A stretch of 64,000 bases of DNA from Rutstroemia sp. NJR-2017a BVV2 (lineage: Eukaryota > Ascomycota > Leotiomycetes > Helotiales > Rutstroemiaceae): the NCBI GenBank assembly GCA_002946415.1, contig NJPS01000022.1:434001-498000 (forward strand). Direction: 5' to 3'. Below the pieces are notes generated by a model that did no database searches, was not told the DNA's origin, and saw nothing but the letters and a program-made list of their open reading frames with translations. Below are positions 1 to 12,185 of the stretch, piece by piece. A program made the translations under genes and the position numbers. The stretch's first letter is position 1, and the number at the start of each line of letters is the position of its first letter.

Positions 1-1223
1 TGGTAAGTGGGGAGGACTACTTCATAGAGGAAAACGTTCCTCTAACACTTGAATAGGAATCCCGTACCTTGACTGAACCAGAGCCATCAGAGGTACAAAT
101 CGCAGTCCAAGCAACCGGTCTATGCGGATCGGATTTGCATTACTACAACCATTACAAGAATGGCGACATCCTCGTCCGGGAACCTTTGACTCTAGGCCAT
201 GAATCGGCTGGCGTTGTCACAGCTGTAGGTTCGGACGTCATGAATCTGAAAGTGGGCGATAAAGTTGCCATGGAAGTCGGCCTTCCTTGCAAGAGTTGTG
301 ATTTATGTTCGGCTGGTCGATACAATATTTGCAAGGAGATGAAGTTCAGAAGTTCGGCAAAAGCGTTCCCGCATTTCCAAGGTACCTTGCAGCAACGCAT
401 CAATCATCCGGCGGCATATTGTCACAAGTAAGCAACCGCTCTTTTTTACATCAGCACGTGCTCATATAAGTAGATTACCATCCGATGTATCTCTCGAACT
501 CGGTGCCATTCTCGAACCCCTTAGTGTTGCTATGCACGGTTCAAGAAGAGCAGCATTGAAAGAAGGCAGCACTGTCTTGGTCTTTGGTGCCGGTGCCGTT
601 GGTCTTCTATGTGCTGCAATGTCCAAGGTTCATGGTGCGAAGAAAGTTGTAATCGCAGATATTCAACCAGACCGGTTAGATTTCGCTATCGAAAACAAGT
701 TTGCAGACGCCAAGCTTGTCGTTCCCATGAAGAGACCTCAGAGCATAGAGGAGAAGTTGGAGTTTGCAAAGGAAGTCGCAGAGTTAGTTAAGGAAGCTTC
801 TGGAGAAGGAGAAGTTGATGCGGTATATGAGTGCACTGGTGTCGAATCATGTCTCCAAGCCTCGATATATGTAAGCATACCCCTTTGATCAGGACGAATC
901 CAGCTGACTTGCCCCAGTCTACCAAGCCAGGAGGAAGAATAATGCTGATTGGAATGGGAACTCCTATTCAAACACTGCCGATATCTGCTGCTGCGCTTCG
1001 AGAAGTTGACCTGGTTGGGGTATTTAGATATGCAAATACATATGAGGAGGCTATCAAGCTCGTCTCTAGCAAGAATCCGTTACTTCCGGATCTCTCAAAA
1101 CTAATCACCCAAAGATATAAGGGATTCGAAGCAATTCCTGATGCATTTGCTATGGCTGGAAAAGTCAAGGACGATGAGGGGAACCTGGTTCTAAAAGTTC
1201 TTGTCGATACTACCGATTCTTGA
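1..1223 (+). CDS. Zinc-dependent polyol (sorbitol/xylitol-type) dehydrogenase, 5' end missing
   Basis: Medium-chain NAD-dependent dehydrogenase that oxidises a sugar alcohol to a ketose in cytosolic pentose/hexitol metabolism. Exons by splice signals and phase: <1-2, 57-427, 474-870, 918-1223; introns 3-56, 428-473 and 871-917 are all GT-AG. Visible motifs in order: GLCGSDLHYY (catalytic zinc Cys), GHESAG (zinc His and Glu), the structural-zinc Cys cluster CKSCDLCSAGRYNIC, LEPLSVAMH, and the Rossmann loop VFGAGAVGLL. The C-terminal GMGTPIQTLPISAAALREVD is very typical of sorbitol/xylitol dehydrogenases. About 357 residues are visible against a family length of roughly 350-380, so only the extreme N-terminus lies outside the window. 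Substrate (sorbitol, xylitol or L-arabinitol) cannot be decided from sequence alone. The gene is tail-to-tail with the RecQ gene. Confidence 0.9.
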
Positions 1224-1845
1224 AAAGATATCCTAGATTTAATTTTCAGAAACCAAATAGAAGTCAACTTCAAATCCATTGCGACACAACCCTCACTGAT
1301 GTTCGGTGTTCTATCAGCGGTCTTCTCCAATATTGCAGATTGAACGATAGGGTTGGCCAATAAAACCGTAGTAGTGATATTTTGGGTCTCTTCAGTCGAT
1401 GAATCTAGAACGAACTACTTTTGTACCATAACAGTTCTCCGGAAATTAGAGGCAAAAGAAAGAAGATGCACATATATCTCTAACCCGCAATCGAGAGGAA
1501 GTCGACCACATCCAGCATTGAGCATCTATCTAAGCATCTAGTGCAGCAATCTCCTATATACATAACATGCGGCCTCCTCCGAGTCACCTCTTCGATTCCA
1601 CTTGCTCTTGGGAAGCAAGCCCAGTCTAGCCAAACCACAACTCTAGCTAATGATAACCCCTTCCTCCCATGATTACCCTCTAAGTCATCACATCATAAAA
1701 GCCAACCGGTACCAAAATATTCCCATAGATAGAAAAGTCGCTATGCTAAAAACGCTGTGTTTAATCCTTAATCCTCTGTTCAACTCCAAGCAAGATAGGC
1801 AATGCCATGAGCATGCACATGTGGAACGATATGATAACCCATGGC
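1224..1845. other. Intergenic, tail-to-tail
   Basis: Shared 3' flank of the convergent polyol dehydrogenase and RecQ genes. I see no coding signal, repeat or RNA gene; presumably 3' UTRs. Confidence 0.6.
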
Positions 1846-4800
1846 CTAGGTAGGCATAGGAGCGATCCCAAAATTTCCACCTCCACCACCACTTCCGCCA
1901 CCTCTTCCGAATGGTCCCATTACGCTCGATTGTTTCGAGGCTGTGCTGTGACCACTAGTTTTCCTGCCACCGCCAGAAGATTTCTTCTTCGTTACTCCAG
2001 CTCCACTAGGTCCCGGTCTCGAACGGCTCGAATTCGATGTTGCTCCACTACTTCTTCGTCTGGAGTCCTTAGAACCGCCCCGGCCCCTGGCTCGGAATCC
2101 GCCTCCGGAGGTTCTTCTGAAAGATTTCTTCGATGATTCCGGCTGTGCACTTTGAGATTTTGTAGACTTCGATGCCTTATTCATGACCTCATTGAAAGCC
2201 TGCACGTCAGGGGGAACAAAGTATTTCGACGGGGCTTCGGATTGATATCCATCATCCTCATCCTCATCCTCATCCTCGCCATCTTCAATTCCACTTCCAT
2301 CGTCATCACTAACCAGATCAATAACGTTTTGATGGTTCATATCTGTCTTATGGCTTGGATCCATCATTTGTTCATATCGGGCTTTGTGCTTCTTTACTAA
2401 ATCGATGAAGTAATGACCAAAATTTTCAACGTTGTCTAAGTTGATATCGCGTATGCGAGACATCATTTTGAGATCGGTTGTCCAGTGAATAGCCATCCCT
2501 TTGAATTCAAGCACAGTAAAGTATGGCTTCCTGTGGCCTTTCCTGTTCCTGATGTTTTCCTCTAGCTTCATAGCAGCGTCAACAAACTCGTCCACGGCCA
2601 CCTCATGGACAGGATTTAGATTTTGCCTCATATTATTGGCTGTGATCGGAGGACCAAGTTGGTGATCCTGCCTGTTATGGCGTGTCCTTGGGACCGCCGT
2701 TCCGAAAGGCTCAAAAGCATCATCTTCGGATTCTTCGAGATCATCAAAGGCCGGAAAATCATCCTGGGCATAGGTACTCGGATGGAATTCTTCATCAACA
2801 AGATCATCGTCGTCATCTTCAATATACCTGTTTTTACCTTTCTTGGTGCTTCGGCTTTGGGGTATTGGTGATGTTAGCATTGTTGAAGAAGGTTGTGACT
2901 GCTTTTTGGGCGCGCTCTTGGGGGCTTTCCGTTTGGCTACAGCATTTGGTCCAGATACCTGAACTTGCAATTGCACTCTCGACCGCCCGCTAATGAAGTT
3001 CCTATATTTGTGGCCAAGCTAGATTTGTTAGCTGTTGTGAAAAATGCTGAAGGGATAGGACTCACGTGTACGTATGTCGTGGGGAAGTTAGCCTTGTTGA
3101 ATACGCTACGATACTCGAGGCCCCCCAACTGAATGAGCTTCTCCAGCAAACGACCAATCTCCGTGCGCTGCCATTCTTTGAGCGAACCAAACTCTTCCAG
3201 CTCATCATGTCCCGCGGATTTGATCTTCCCAATTCGTTTGCCTTCCAAGAGAGCCACAAAATGACCTAACGTAAAGTTCTGACCTCTTGCCTTCTGTACA
3301 GCGCTTAGAGCTATGCGTGCCTCGGCTGTGTAGTCTTTCTCCTCGAAAACGGTGTTGGATTTGCAGTTGTCACAATGGCCACAATCTTCTTTTTTGAACG
3401 TCTCACCAAAGTAGCCCAGGAGATCAACTCTGCGGCAATCGATCCGATTCTCACAGAAGCGTGTCATTCGATTCAGCATTTCTCGCTGCATGTGTTTGAC
3501 CTCGTCACTGCCGTCCCCCTTCTCGATCATGCGTTGGTAAACCTTACTATCTTGGGAGCCGTAGTAGAGAAAGCAGGCAGCCGGCTCGCCATCGCGGCCA
3601 GCACGACCAGTTTCCTGGTAATATCCCTCGAGGGTTTTGGGGAAGGTGTGATGTATGACAAATCGTACGTCCTTCTTGTCAATGCCCATACCGAATGCAA
3701 TGGTGGCGACTACCACTTGCAGCTCGCCGATCTGCCATCTATGTTGGACGGACTTTTTGTCTTCCGGAGGCATCGCAGCATGGAAATGATGGGCTTTGAT
3801 GCCACTACTTGATAAGTCTTTTGCTACGTCTTCCGTACTCTGACGAGAGAGACAATAAATAATTCCACTTTGGTTTTTGTAGTCAACAGTAAGCATCTTC
3901 TTTATCTCATTCATCATCTGTCCAACGGCGCCTTTGCCTGTCTTGGCTCGAATCTCGTAATAGATGTTGGGTCTGTTGAAACTCTGTTTGAGTTGCTTGC
4001 AGTTTTGCATCCCAAGATTTGATATAACATCTAGCTTAACAGTTTCTGTCGCGGTGGCTGTCAAAGCGATGAACGGTACTCCGGGAAATTTCATTCGTAG
4101 GTCCTTCAAGTTTTTGTAATCAGGTCTGAAGTCATGACCCCATTGACTAACACAATGTGCTTCATCTATGACGAAACGGGCTAGCCGATTCTTTCTATGT
4201 AGATTAGCCAAGGCGTTGAGAAGAGTTTGACTCTTGCCTATCATTTCTGGCGTGATATAAAGGAGCTGAATGAACTGCTCGGGAAACGGCTCTCGTAGAG
4301 CATTGTATACACAGTCTCGCTTTTCAGGGACAGTGTCACCATTCAACAACGAAGCTTGGATATGGAGTTTCCTAAGATGATCAACTTGGTCATCCATAAG
4401 AGCCAACAGAGGTGAGACCACGATTGTGACACCCTTTGTCTTTCCAGACTGGACGATAGCAGGCAGCTGATAGCACAGAGATTTGCCTCCACCTGTGGGC
4501 ATCAATATGAACGCATCCTGCCCACCCAATGTAGCATTAATAGCTTCAAGCTGATTTTGCCTGAAGCCCTTGAGACGAAAGCGATCTTTCAGCGCCCTCT
4601 TCACATCTTCTGACCACTGATACTTAAACATATTAGCGTGAGCTGGATCCATTGTCGAATACATGTTTTGGGTCTTGCTAGAGCTCAAGCTAGTGCGCTT
4701 GGAACTCTTGGAGGTATTTCTCGACCCTTCACGCGAGCTTTCCCTTGCCGAAGGCTGTGCTGGATGCGCCGTGAAGGAGTTTCTTTGCTCAATTTCTTCG

Positions 4801-7257
4801 GCAATGCCAATCATGACTTCGTCATCATCATCAAAATCACCATACTCATCCTCGATTTCCTCGGGAACTTGACCTGTGGATCTCTGCATTTCTTGGTCTT
4901 CCTGAATTAGAAACTCAAAGTCCTCCTCCGCACCATAGTCTGTTGACGGAGGTCGTTGAAAAAAATCCGGTTGCGGCATTGGGGGGTTTGGGCGCGAGTA
5001 TGTACTAGGCCGGACCACTGACCTATGAGGGGACACATGCCGTCTGGGGGAGGGGGGAGCGTAGGTAGCCTCCGTCTGATAACCCGCAGTTCCGGAGGCT
5101 ACAATAGTTTGACTCATGTAATCTTGCCGTGAATCACGGGTAGTACTTGATGATGCAGGCCTCAAGGGTGGAACTTGCGTTTGGTAAATAACCTGAGTAC
5201 TTGAGGTTGTACTTGGTTTGTTGATTGGCGGAGGACTCCTTCTTGATAGATCTGCCTCTAATGTGTAGTTCGTTGCACCAGCAGCTTCCAATAGGTGCCA
5301 GAATTCTCTCTTCTTCTTGTGAAGTTCCTGTGTCAAGTGTTTCGACTTTGCCTCTTGGAGACTGTAATCACAGTCGTTTTCAAGTAGGTCCATGGCCATC
5401 TTGGCTGCAGCAGTTGATGCGCTCGCAAGATTTTTGAGGTCCTGAAGTTCGTAGCTGATGTTCGAGCATGCTTTTTTATTTTCCGCTAGAGCTCTCCGTT
5501 GGTCTCTTATGGCCTGTGGCGGCAACTCTCCATCCTGAACATAAACGTCTACCTCTACTTGGCTCTGAGCTAAGAGACGTTCGAGATGTTGCTGATAGTT
5601 CGGAAGCATGTCGGGGTTATTGATCCACGCATTTACAATTCTCTTTTCCTCAGGGCTTAAAGCTGATACAGTTGTAGCTTGGCTAGAATTTTGTTGAGAA
5701 AGCAATTGAGAAGTCGATGGCTTCGTCGGCGAATCCAACTGGAAAGGAGACGGATTAGAATCTTGGCGAAGAGCTGCATTGAACGATACCGGCTTCAAAG
5801 GACTTCTGACCTCTTTCTTTACTAACTCCATCTCCTCATCCCCTCTGAGATATGGAACAGGCAGGTCCCGCAAGCGGGAAGTCTGTGGGGTGCTAACCGC
5901 CTTAGGGATTTTCCTTTTGGGCGTCGAAGCCGAGTAGGGCACACTGACCTGCACGTCAGACATCTCATCTTCATCGTCCGAATCCTGGATTATTTTCTCG
6001 GGTCGAGGCTTTGGGCGTTTACGAGGCGACGGTGAAGAAGTATAATCACGTTTGGTTTTGACCGCAGGCGATGCTTGAACTTGTACCGGCGGTTGATGTC
6101 GCACGTCCTGCGGGGTCGTACGACTTTGAGAGCCTGCCCTTGGTGCAGGTGTAGTCCTTTGAGAACCAGTCTTTGGTGCAGGTGTAGCCCTCGATACCGA
6201 TCGTCTTTGGCGGTCCGCATCCACTGAGCCGCGCCGGCTAATGGTCTTCTCCACGACGTTCCTACCCTGAGACGCCATTTCCATGAGTATGTCATCTTCC
6301 TCTAGACTATCTGAGCCCAGCATATCCTCCACCTCAACTTGGGGGACAATTGTCCGCTGAGAGTCACAAGATAGCGCGCCGTGAAAGGAGGGCATTTGAT
6401 CATCAACGTCATCAATATCTATAAAGGAGTCGTCGAGCGGCGCTGGTAGCTCTTCTCGTATCTGCTTAGACACCTTCTTGGCCTTCCGTGGTGACGGTCT
6501 TATAGACAGATCGCTGCTCTTCCTTTTCTTGCTCTTCTCGTTTATGGGCTCCGGTCGTGATGCTGCCTCCTGCGTCCATAGAGGTTCTGACTCGGATTCG
6601 AATGCGGATATGGTGCTTGAACGAGAGGGTGGAACGACCGTGGGGCTATCGTCGGTGAGATCTATCGACTCGACTAACTCTGTAAAATTCGATTTTGGTG
6701 TTGGAAGAGGAGGCGGGCGCGCTGCCACAGCCCTGGGAGTTTTTGGCAAGATATGTCTCGAGGGGGTACCTAAAATGTCAGTCACAGGACATGAATAAAT
6801 GGGTGAACTAGGTACACGAACTATTGCCCTTCACTTGTAAATTATAACTGTTCGTTATAGAGGTACTAGTAGTTGAAGCAGGAGTCCCCAATTGTTGGTT
6901 CATGCTCATAAGACCCGATTTAGATGACTTTCTTGCGGACGAGAGTCTTGCCATTTCGTTTTCCGACGGCTCTTCCGCAGTAACTCGTGTAGATTGTGTT
7001 GTCGGAGTGAGAATGGAGGGGGGCGTTGAATAGTTGCCTTCGACAACATTTGAGACTTGGTCAAGTAGGCGATTTCGAACTGGTGCCGGTCGTCGTCCTA
7101 TGGATTCGCGGACTGAGCTTTGCTCTTCGGGCACATCGAGAATTGTTGTATTCAAATCTGCGGGAATCGCAAATCCGGCGATATGTGAGCCCGCGGGCGT
7201 AGTAACTTTGTTTTTCAGTAGCCAAGAAAGATGAGTTTGGAGATTATGCCGAGTCAT
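1846..7257 (-). CDS. RecQ-family DNA helicase (Sgs1/BLM/QDE-3 type)
   Basis: ATP-dependent 3'-5' DNA helicase for homologous recombination and replication-fork repair in the nucleus; the Neurospora homologue QDE-3 also takes part in quelling. Inferred exons on the minus strand: 7257-6816, 6769-3066, 3018-1846 (1772 residues). The introns are 46 and 47 bp; the first joins in phase 1 (TGT Cys), the second joins TTYVH to LGHKYRNFISGR. Approximate positions: disordered N-terminus 1-840; Walker A LMPTGGGKSLCYQ near 908; DEAH box FVIDEAHCVSQWGHDF near 1016; motif VI TGRAGRDGEPAACF; RecQ zinc-binding Cys cluster CENRIDC...CGHCDNC near 1279; winged-helix region; a weak HRDC-like segment near 1520-1600; a basic Ser/Gly-rich tail. 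The start at 7257 opens the first exon; upstream exons cannot be excluded. Large size matches QDE-3/Sgs1 rather than small RecQs. Confidence 0.93.
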
Positions 7258-9209
7258 GAGGAGTATCGCAGTTTAATATATCCATTTGGCTCCATCTGTG
7301 TCAATCTGTTCTTCCTGGAGTGAGATCAAGGGTCGTTTCTGGATCGCATACGTTGATTGTGCTTGTTGACATTCGTTATCCACTATTAGTGAACGTCGCG
7401 ACGAGGTCGCGAAGTTCTGGACGCGACCAAGCGCAGTCACGTGCTGAAGCACCCCTCAATAAAGCTTATATTTCGGTGAAGAACGGAACTTCATTTTTTT
7501 CCTGCTTCCTGCAGCAACATGCTGTTTGTAGTTTCTTTTGATTATGCACCTTTCCACGGTTTTCACCCGACGAGCATATTGCAACCCTTGAAGATTCGAA
7601 GATGACCATATGCATAGTCAATGCCTGGGACGTCGCCTGCCTACTGCTGGACGATGTTGCACCAGACAATGATTTACCTACCCTCGGTTACGCCTAGCAT
7701 TCATTATCAGAATCTCCGAGCTAACTTGAGGCATGAAAGGGTTCAACACAGTTTCAACTGCCGTTAATCCACAGAAATTCACCACAACATACTGCTTGGT
7801 TGTGCAATCCTCGGATCTCAAAGATCGAAGCCTATCTCTATATAAATCCATACATGCTCCGGTTCGGATATCTACATATTTTGGCTTCCCACAGGCTAGT
7901 CAGCAGCCACCCGACGCAAGTAGCCGCGATTACGATTCTACTCCAGAGCCGGGTAGGTTTCGATATATACCCGAGCCTACCGCAGCCTATAGGCCTTTCT
8001 ATCAGTTAATATATCCAACTGCAATTATATCCTGGGAACGGAGTATGATCTCAAATCTGTGACCAATAGCTTCCTACTTCAAGCTTAAGCAAACATCGAC
8101 TGCAAGCATTGTCACTCCGGATGGCTTACGTTCGAGACTGGATTGCGGCACCAATTCTCAAACTCGGTCATCCAGGCACCCGTGGGCAACATATCATCAA
8201 CCAAGCCGTGGTCTGAATTTCAGTTGATTCAACGTCGTTGTTGAACATTCGATCTTCGGGTTTTCTCCAGGCACCGAATCATGAGTATCTAAGTTCCAAG
8301 CGAGTAGGTGCCTCAAAGCTGCTCTGCTTAGAGAATATCCAAAGTCTGGCGCTGATCCACGGATTGCTGCATTCACTGGTGAACCGCATTCATGCCACAA
8401 ATAGCCATCTGATAACTCCTAAACATAGCCCGGCCGACTTGTCATACCCAAATGCACGAAATCACCCTTATCGACCAGCTCTTCACAAACTCTCTACCAA
8501 CGGACCCGGTCCAAGCTCCCGCAAGCTGCTCCAGCTCCTCTTCCTAGCAGCAGCACCACCAGCAGTCATCAACCACCAATCACCTATCATCAATTCCATC
8601 TCACCTCTTCTGATCCCATCCCATCAGTCCATCTCACCCAATCAACCAATCGATCCATCCTTATCAAAACAGCCAAGCCCCATCCGCACCCTACGTCCGT
8701 GCGCCAAGTCCCATAACTTATCTCGCATATGCTCCCATACCAAACCAGACCAGACCACCTCTACCTCTATGATAAGGAATTCTACCCAACAGCCACAATC
8801 TCTCTTCTCCTCCCCCCAGGCTCCCACCCTTCTCCCCATTTCCATTCCTATTTCCATACAATCCCCAATCCCTACCCCTCCCCTACCCATCCACCACAAA
8901 CCTTCGTCCCACCCCAGAATCTTCCGATCCCAAACCTCCCCTCCCATGCTCAGCTTATCTCCCAGACCCAGACTCCCAGCACTCTCTCTCACTCTCCCTC
9001 CATGTACCATGCCCATGTCCATGTCTCATGTACCCCAGACTCCAATCTTACGCATCGGAACTTACGCACAGAGAGTGACATTGATGTCATAGTGGAGAGC
9101 TACTTTATGTTGACGTTGACGTTCGTTTCCTTGATTTTGAATCGGGGCTGATTATGCGATGTGAAGTGTCTGTCACTGCGTCGAGGGGGTCTAGATCTTT
9201 GGGGATTGG

Positions 9210-9252
<43 letters not shown>

Positions 9253-9802
9253 AAAGATCGTAGGTAAAGATAGGAGCTGAAAGGAGATTAGTTTAAGTTA
9301 AGAATTCGGATACGTGGAATGCGGATTGATAGAGAGTATCTAGAATGCAAAGAAAAGACAGAAGAAAGAACAGTCCTGTGCTGCATTATACTCTTACTCA
9401 TAGTAACCCCCATAATGCAGTATACCCAACTTCACATCATATCACACCAGACGAACAAACAAACAATATCAAGAATATATCTTCAAATTTTCGATCCCTA
9501 TTTATATAACCACAAGATAGAATAAATAGATCATGTATATACAATAACAAAAAATAGGTACTAAATATAGCGTAGATATGATCGACCACCTGCCCATCCA
9601 TTCATCCAATTCATTCATAGATAGATCCAACAGGAGATCCAGACCCAGGGACCAAATACACAGCGCAACCGGGTAGTCAAGAGATATCACAAATTCTCCT
9701 CCCCAACTCCACGCAAACACCCAACCAATCAAACCAATTCATAAACAAATTCCCTCCTCGTGCATTCATACGATCCAAAAATTTCACAACAAACTTCCCC
9801 CC
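7258..9802. other. Intergenic, 2.5 kb
   Basis: 5' flank of RecQ and 3' flank of the ammonium transporter. Open frames exist around 8240-9150 but translate to Pro/Ser/His-rich low-complexity sequence from C/T-rich DNA with no domain or splice structure, so I do not call a gene. Contains one trinucleotide microsatellite. Confidence 0.5.
9211..9252. repeat. (GAT)14 microsatellite
   Basis: Fourteen uninterrupted copies of the trinucleotide GAT in non-coding DNA about 0.55 kb beyond the ammonium transporter stop codon. Confidence 0.95.
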
Positions 9803-11699
9803 TCACGCAGCCCCATTCCCATTCCCATTAACCCCCGCCGACAAATGGCCCTCCCTCGCCATCTTCGCCTTCTCCCTATCCTCCGCCGCAATCCCATGTC
9901 TATCGCCCATAATCCCCGTATGCTCCCCTCCACTCGTGCTATCCCCGCCACTCGGGCTATGCCCTGTAATCATCTCGCTGTGCTCCGGGATACCGTGGCG
10001 GTCCTCCGGATTCACATTACTCTCCGACTTCTCCGGCTCGTCCTTCGCCGGCGTCCACGCCAGGTAATCTCTTCTCACCTCGACGTAATCGTATGCGAAT
10101 TCGCCGAGCTGATCATCGTCCATGCCGAGGAGCTCAGCCTCTTCGCTGGCGCGGAGGTGCAGACCGGGGATATAGTTGATGAGGTAAGCAAGTAGCAGGG
10201 ACACGACGAAGGAATACGCGATACAGGCGACGATGTAGGCGATTTGGATGTAGAGTTGCTTGTAGTTGTGGTTGAGCCAGCCACCGGTGATGACGCCGGT
10301 GTTGACGCCGTCGAGGCCGATGACGTAGTCGGCGGCGAAGAGGGCGTTGAAGATGAGCCCGACGATGCCGGCGATGCCGTGCTCGGCGAGCACGTCCATG
10401 CTGTCGTCGATGCGGATCCAGAACTTGATTTTGGTGGAGTAATTGCAGATGATGCCGGTGACGACGCCGAGGATGACGGCTGCCCAGGGGGGGATGAAAC
10501 CGGACGCGGGGGTGGCGGCGACGAGACCGGAGATGCAGCCGGAACACCAGCCTACCATGGACCTTTGGGTTTTGTTAGTAATTTGGATAGGGGTGTTGAG
10601 GGGGGAGTGGGATTTACCATTTGCGCGCAAGTCTCCAATCAAGAAGACACCAGGTGATGGAACCGAACATGGCTGCCAAACAGGAATTCCAGCAAGCCAT
10701 CACAGCTCTCAAATTCGCACCGAAAGCGGATCCACCATTGAAACCCAACCATCCGAACCACAGAAGAACCGTGCCGAGTGTGATGAGCGAGACGTTGTGC
10801 GGTCTGAAGTTGAGCATCATTTTCTCCTGACGTTTACCCAATGCCATTGAATATGCCAATGCAGAGAAACCGGATACGATTTCGACGGGTCCGCCTCCTG
10901 CGTAGTCGAGAACTCCGTAGTTGAAGGCCCATCCGTTAACGTTCCAGACCCAGCATGCAACAGGGCAGTAGACGATTGTGGCCCAAGCGAAAATAAATAC
11001 CATCATCGGCACCAGACGTCCTCTTTCAGCGACTGCTCCAACGACAATTGCGGCAGTTGTGGCACAGAATTGTAACTGTTGTAGCTTGTTAGAAAAATCT
11101 TCCATTGCGCATTGATCGCAAAAACCATACCTGATAGAAGGAATAAAGCAATTCCGGGATGAGAGGGGAACCAGGTGAAGGGACTCCCAGCGTATTCATC
11201 AGACCGAAATGCTTCAGGTTTCCAATATATCCATTGGTAGCCGAATCACTGAAAGCCAACGAATAACCCCAGAAATACCATTGGAAAACAATTATCGAAA
11301 ATGCTCCCATACATGCCCAGATCATCGACAACGCCGACTTCCTTCGTGCCAAGCCTGAGTATAAGAAGCCCAGGCCCGGAGGCATGAGTAGAACCATACA
11401 TGCTGAAACGATAATATATGCTTGGTCACCGGGATCGAACCATTGGTTTAGATTAACGACGGCTGTTTTTCGATCGTAAATGTTAGCAATCTTATTTTAA
11501 CCAAAATCAAAATTGAAGGGTGGATATTCTTAGTAAACAAACGAAAAAAAAGAGGCACGCGAGTTCCTCGAACTGGCTTGTGATAAAGAGGCGAAAAAAA
11601 GAAAGACTTACCAGAATCACCACCGTTTGTTCCCGTGCCATTGTAATTTGCTGGGGCTCCAACATATCCATAATTTGGATAATAAACCTCGGACGACAT
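9803..11699 (-). CDS. Ammonium transporter, MEP/AMT/Rh family
   Basis: Plasma-membrane ammonium uptake permease. Exons on the minus strand: 11699-11612, 11462-11131, 11075-10618, 10562-9803; GT-AG introns of 149, 55 and 55 bp join in frame to give 545 residues. Family features: extracellular N-terminus running into LNQWFDPGDQAYIIV, then PPGLGFLYSGLARRKSA, the ammonium transporter signature around LNFRPHNVSLITLGT (first pore His), LWFGWLGFNGGSA, and VLAEHGIAGIVG (second pore His). The hydropathy looks like the usual 11 membrane segments. The Gly/Ser/Glu-rich cytoplasmic tail carries repeated DRHGI motifs. Which MEP paralogue (high or low affinity) it is cannot be told. Three GATA-type sites lie upstream, matching nitrogen control by AreA/NIT2 factors in this family. 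Confidence 0.95.
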
Positions 11700-11888
11700 C
11701 CTTAGAAGATGTAGGAATCTTCCAATTGACCAAAATTCTCGAATCGTCTATAGCGAGGCGCGGATTGCCCGTCGGTAGAAATGACGTTGATCTTTGTGTC
11801 GTTTGTGTAAAGAGCTGACTGAAATCGGCGAGGCCTTTCGGAGCAGGAACAAAGAGAGGTCTCTTATAGAAATATTCGAGTCGAACAC

Positions 11889-12185
11889 CGATAGCAAGAA
11901 AAACTGTGTCGGAGGGATTCTGAGACAAATAGATAAGGAATTGACCTTTTAGCAATGGACCGATTAATACTAAAGTAAGTTCTGGGTGGCTTCTTCCGAA
12001 CTGGAGGTGACCCAAAAGCTATGATATATTAGTACGAAGTACGGCGGTTTCACACGTTCCCTCGACCGACTCGAGTTGACAGTCGCACCTGAGGACGGGA
12101 AATGTCAAAGAGTAAAAGGTAAAAGGTGGTATAGAGAAGGAAGAAATCGGGATCTCTCGTTTCCTTTAGTACTTTTTGTGATAAG
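11889..12185 (-). promoter_or_regulatory. Cluster of GATA-factor sites upstream of the ammonium transporter
   Basis: HGATAR matches at about 11889-11894 (CGATAG), 11931-11937 (AGATAAG) and 12179-12185 (TGATAAG), 0.2-0.5 kb upstream of the start codon at 11699. Fungal ammonium permeases are commonly under AreA/NIT2 control; binding here is inferred from position and motif only. Confidence 0.4.

Noticed and set aside
8238..9151. Overlapping long frames on both strands
   Set aside because: Low-complexity Pro/Ser/His or Gly/Met/Trp translations from strand-biased C/T-rich DNA; no domain, splice structure or codon pattern.
11425..11455. Plus-strand sequence resembling a tRNA T-arm (gggatcgaacca)
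   Set aside because: It lies inside the ammonium transporter coding sequence and no acceptor, D or anticodon arms surround it.
11617..12015. 132-codon minus frame upstream of the ammonium transporter
   Set aside because: Overlaps the true first exon in another frame and shows no motif; it is leader sequence.
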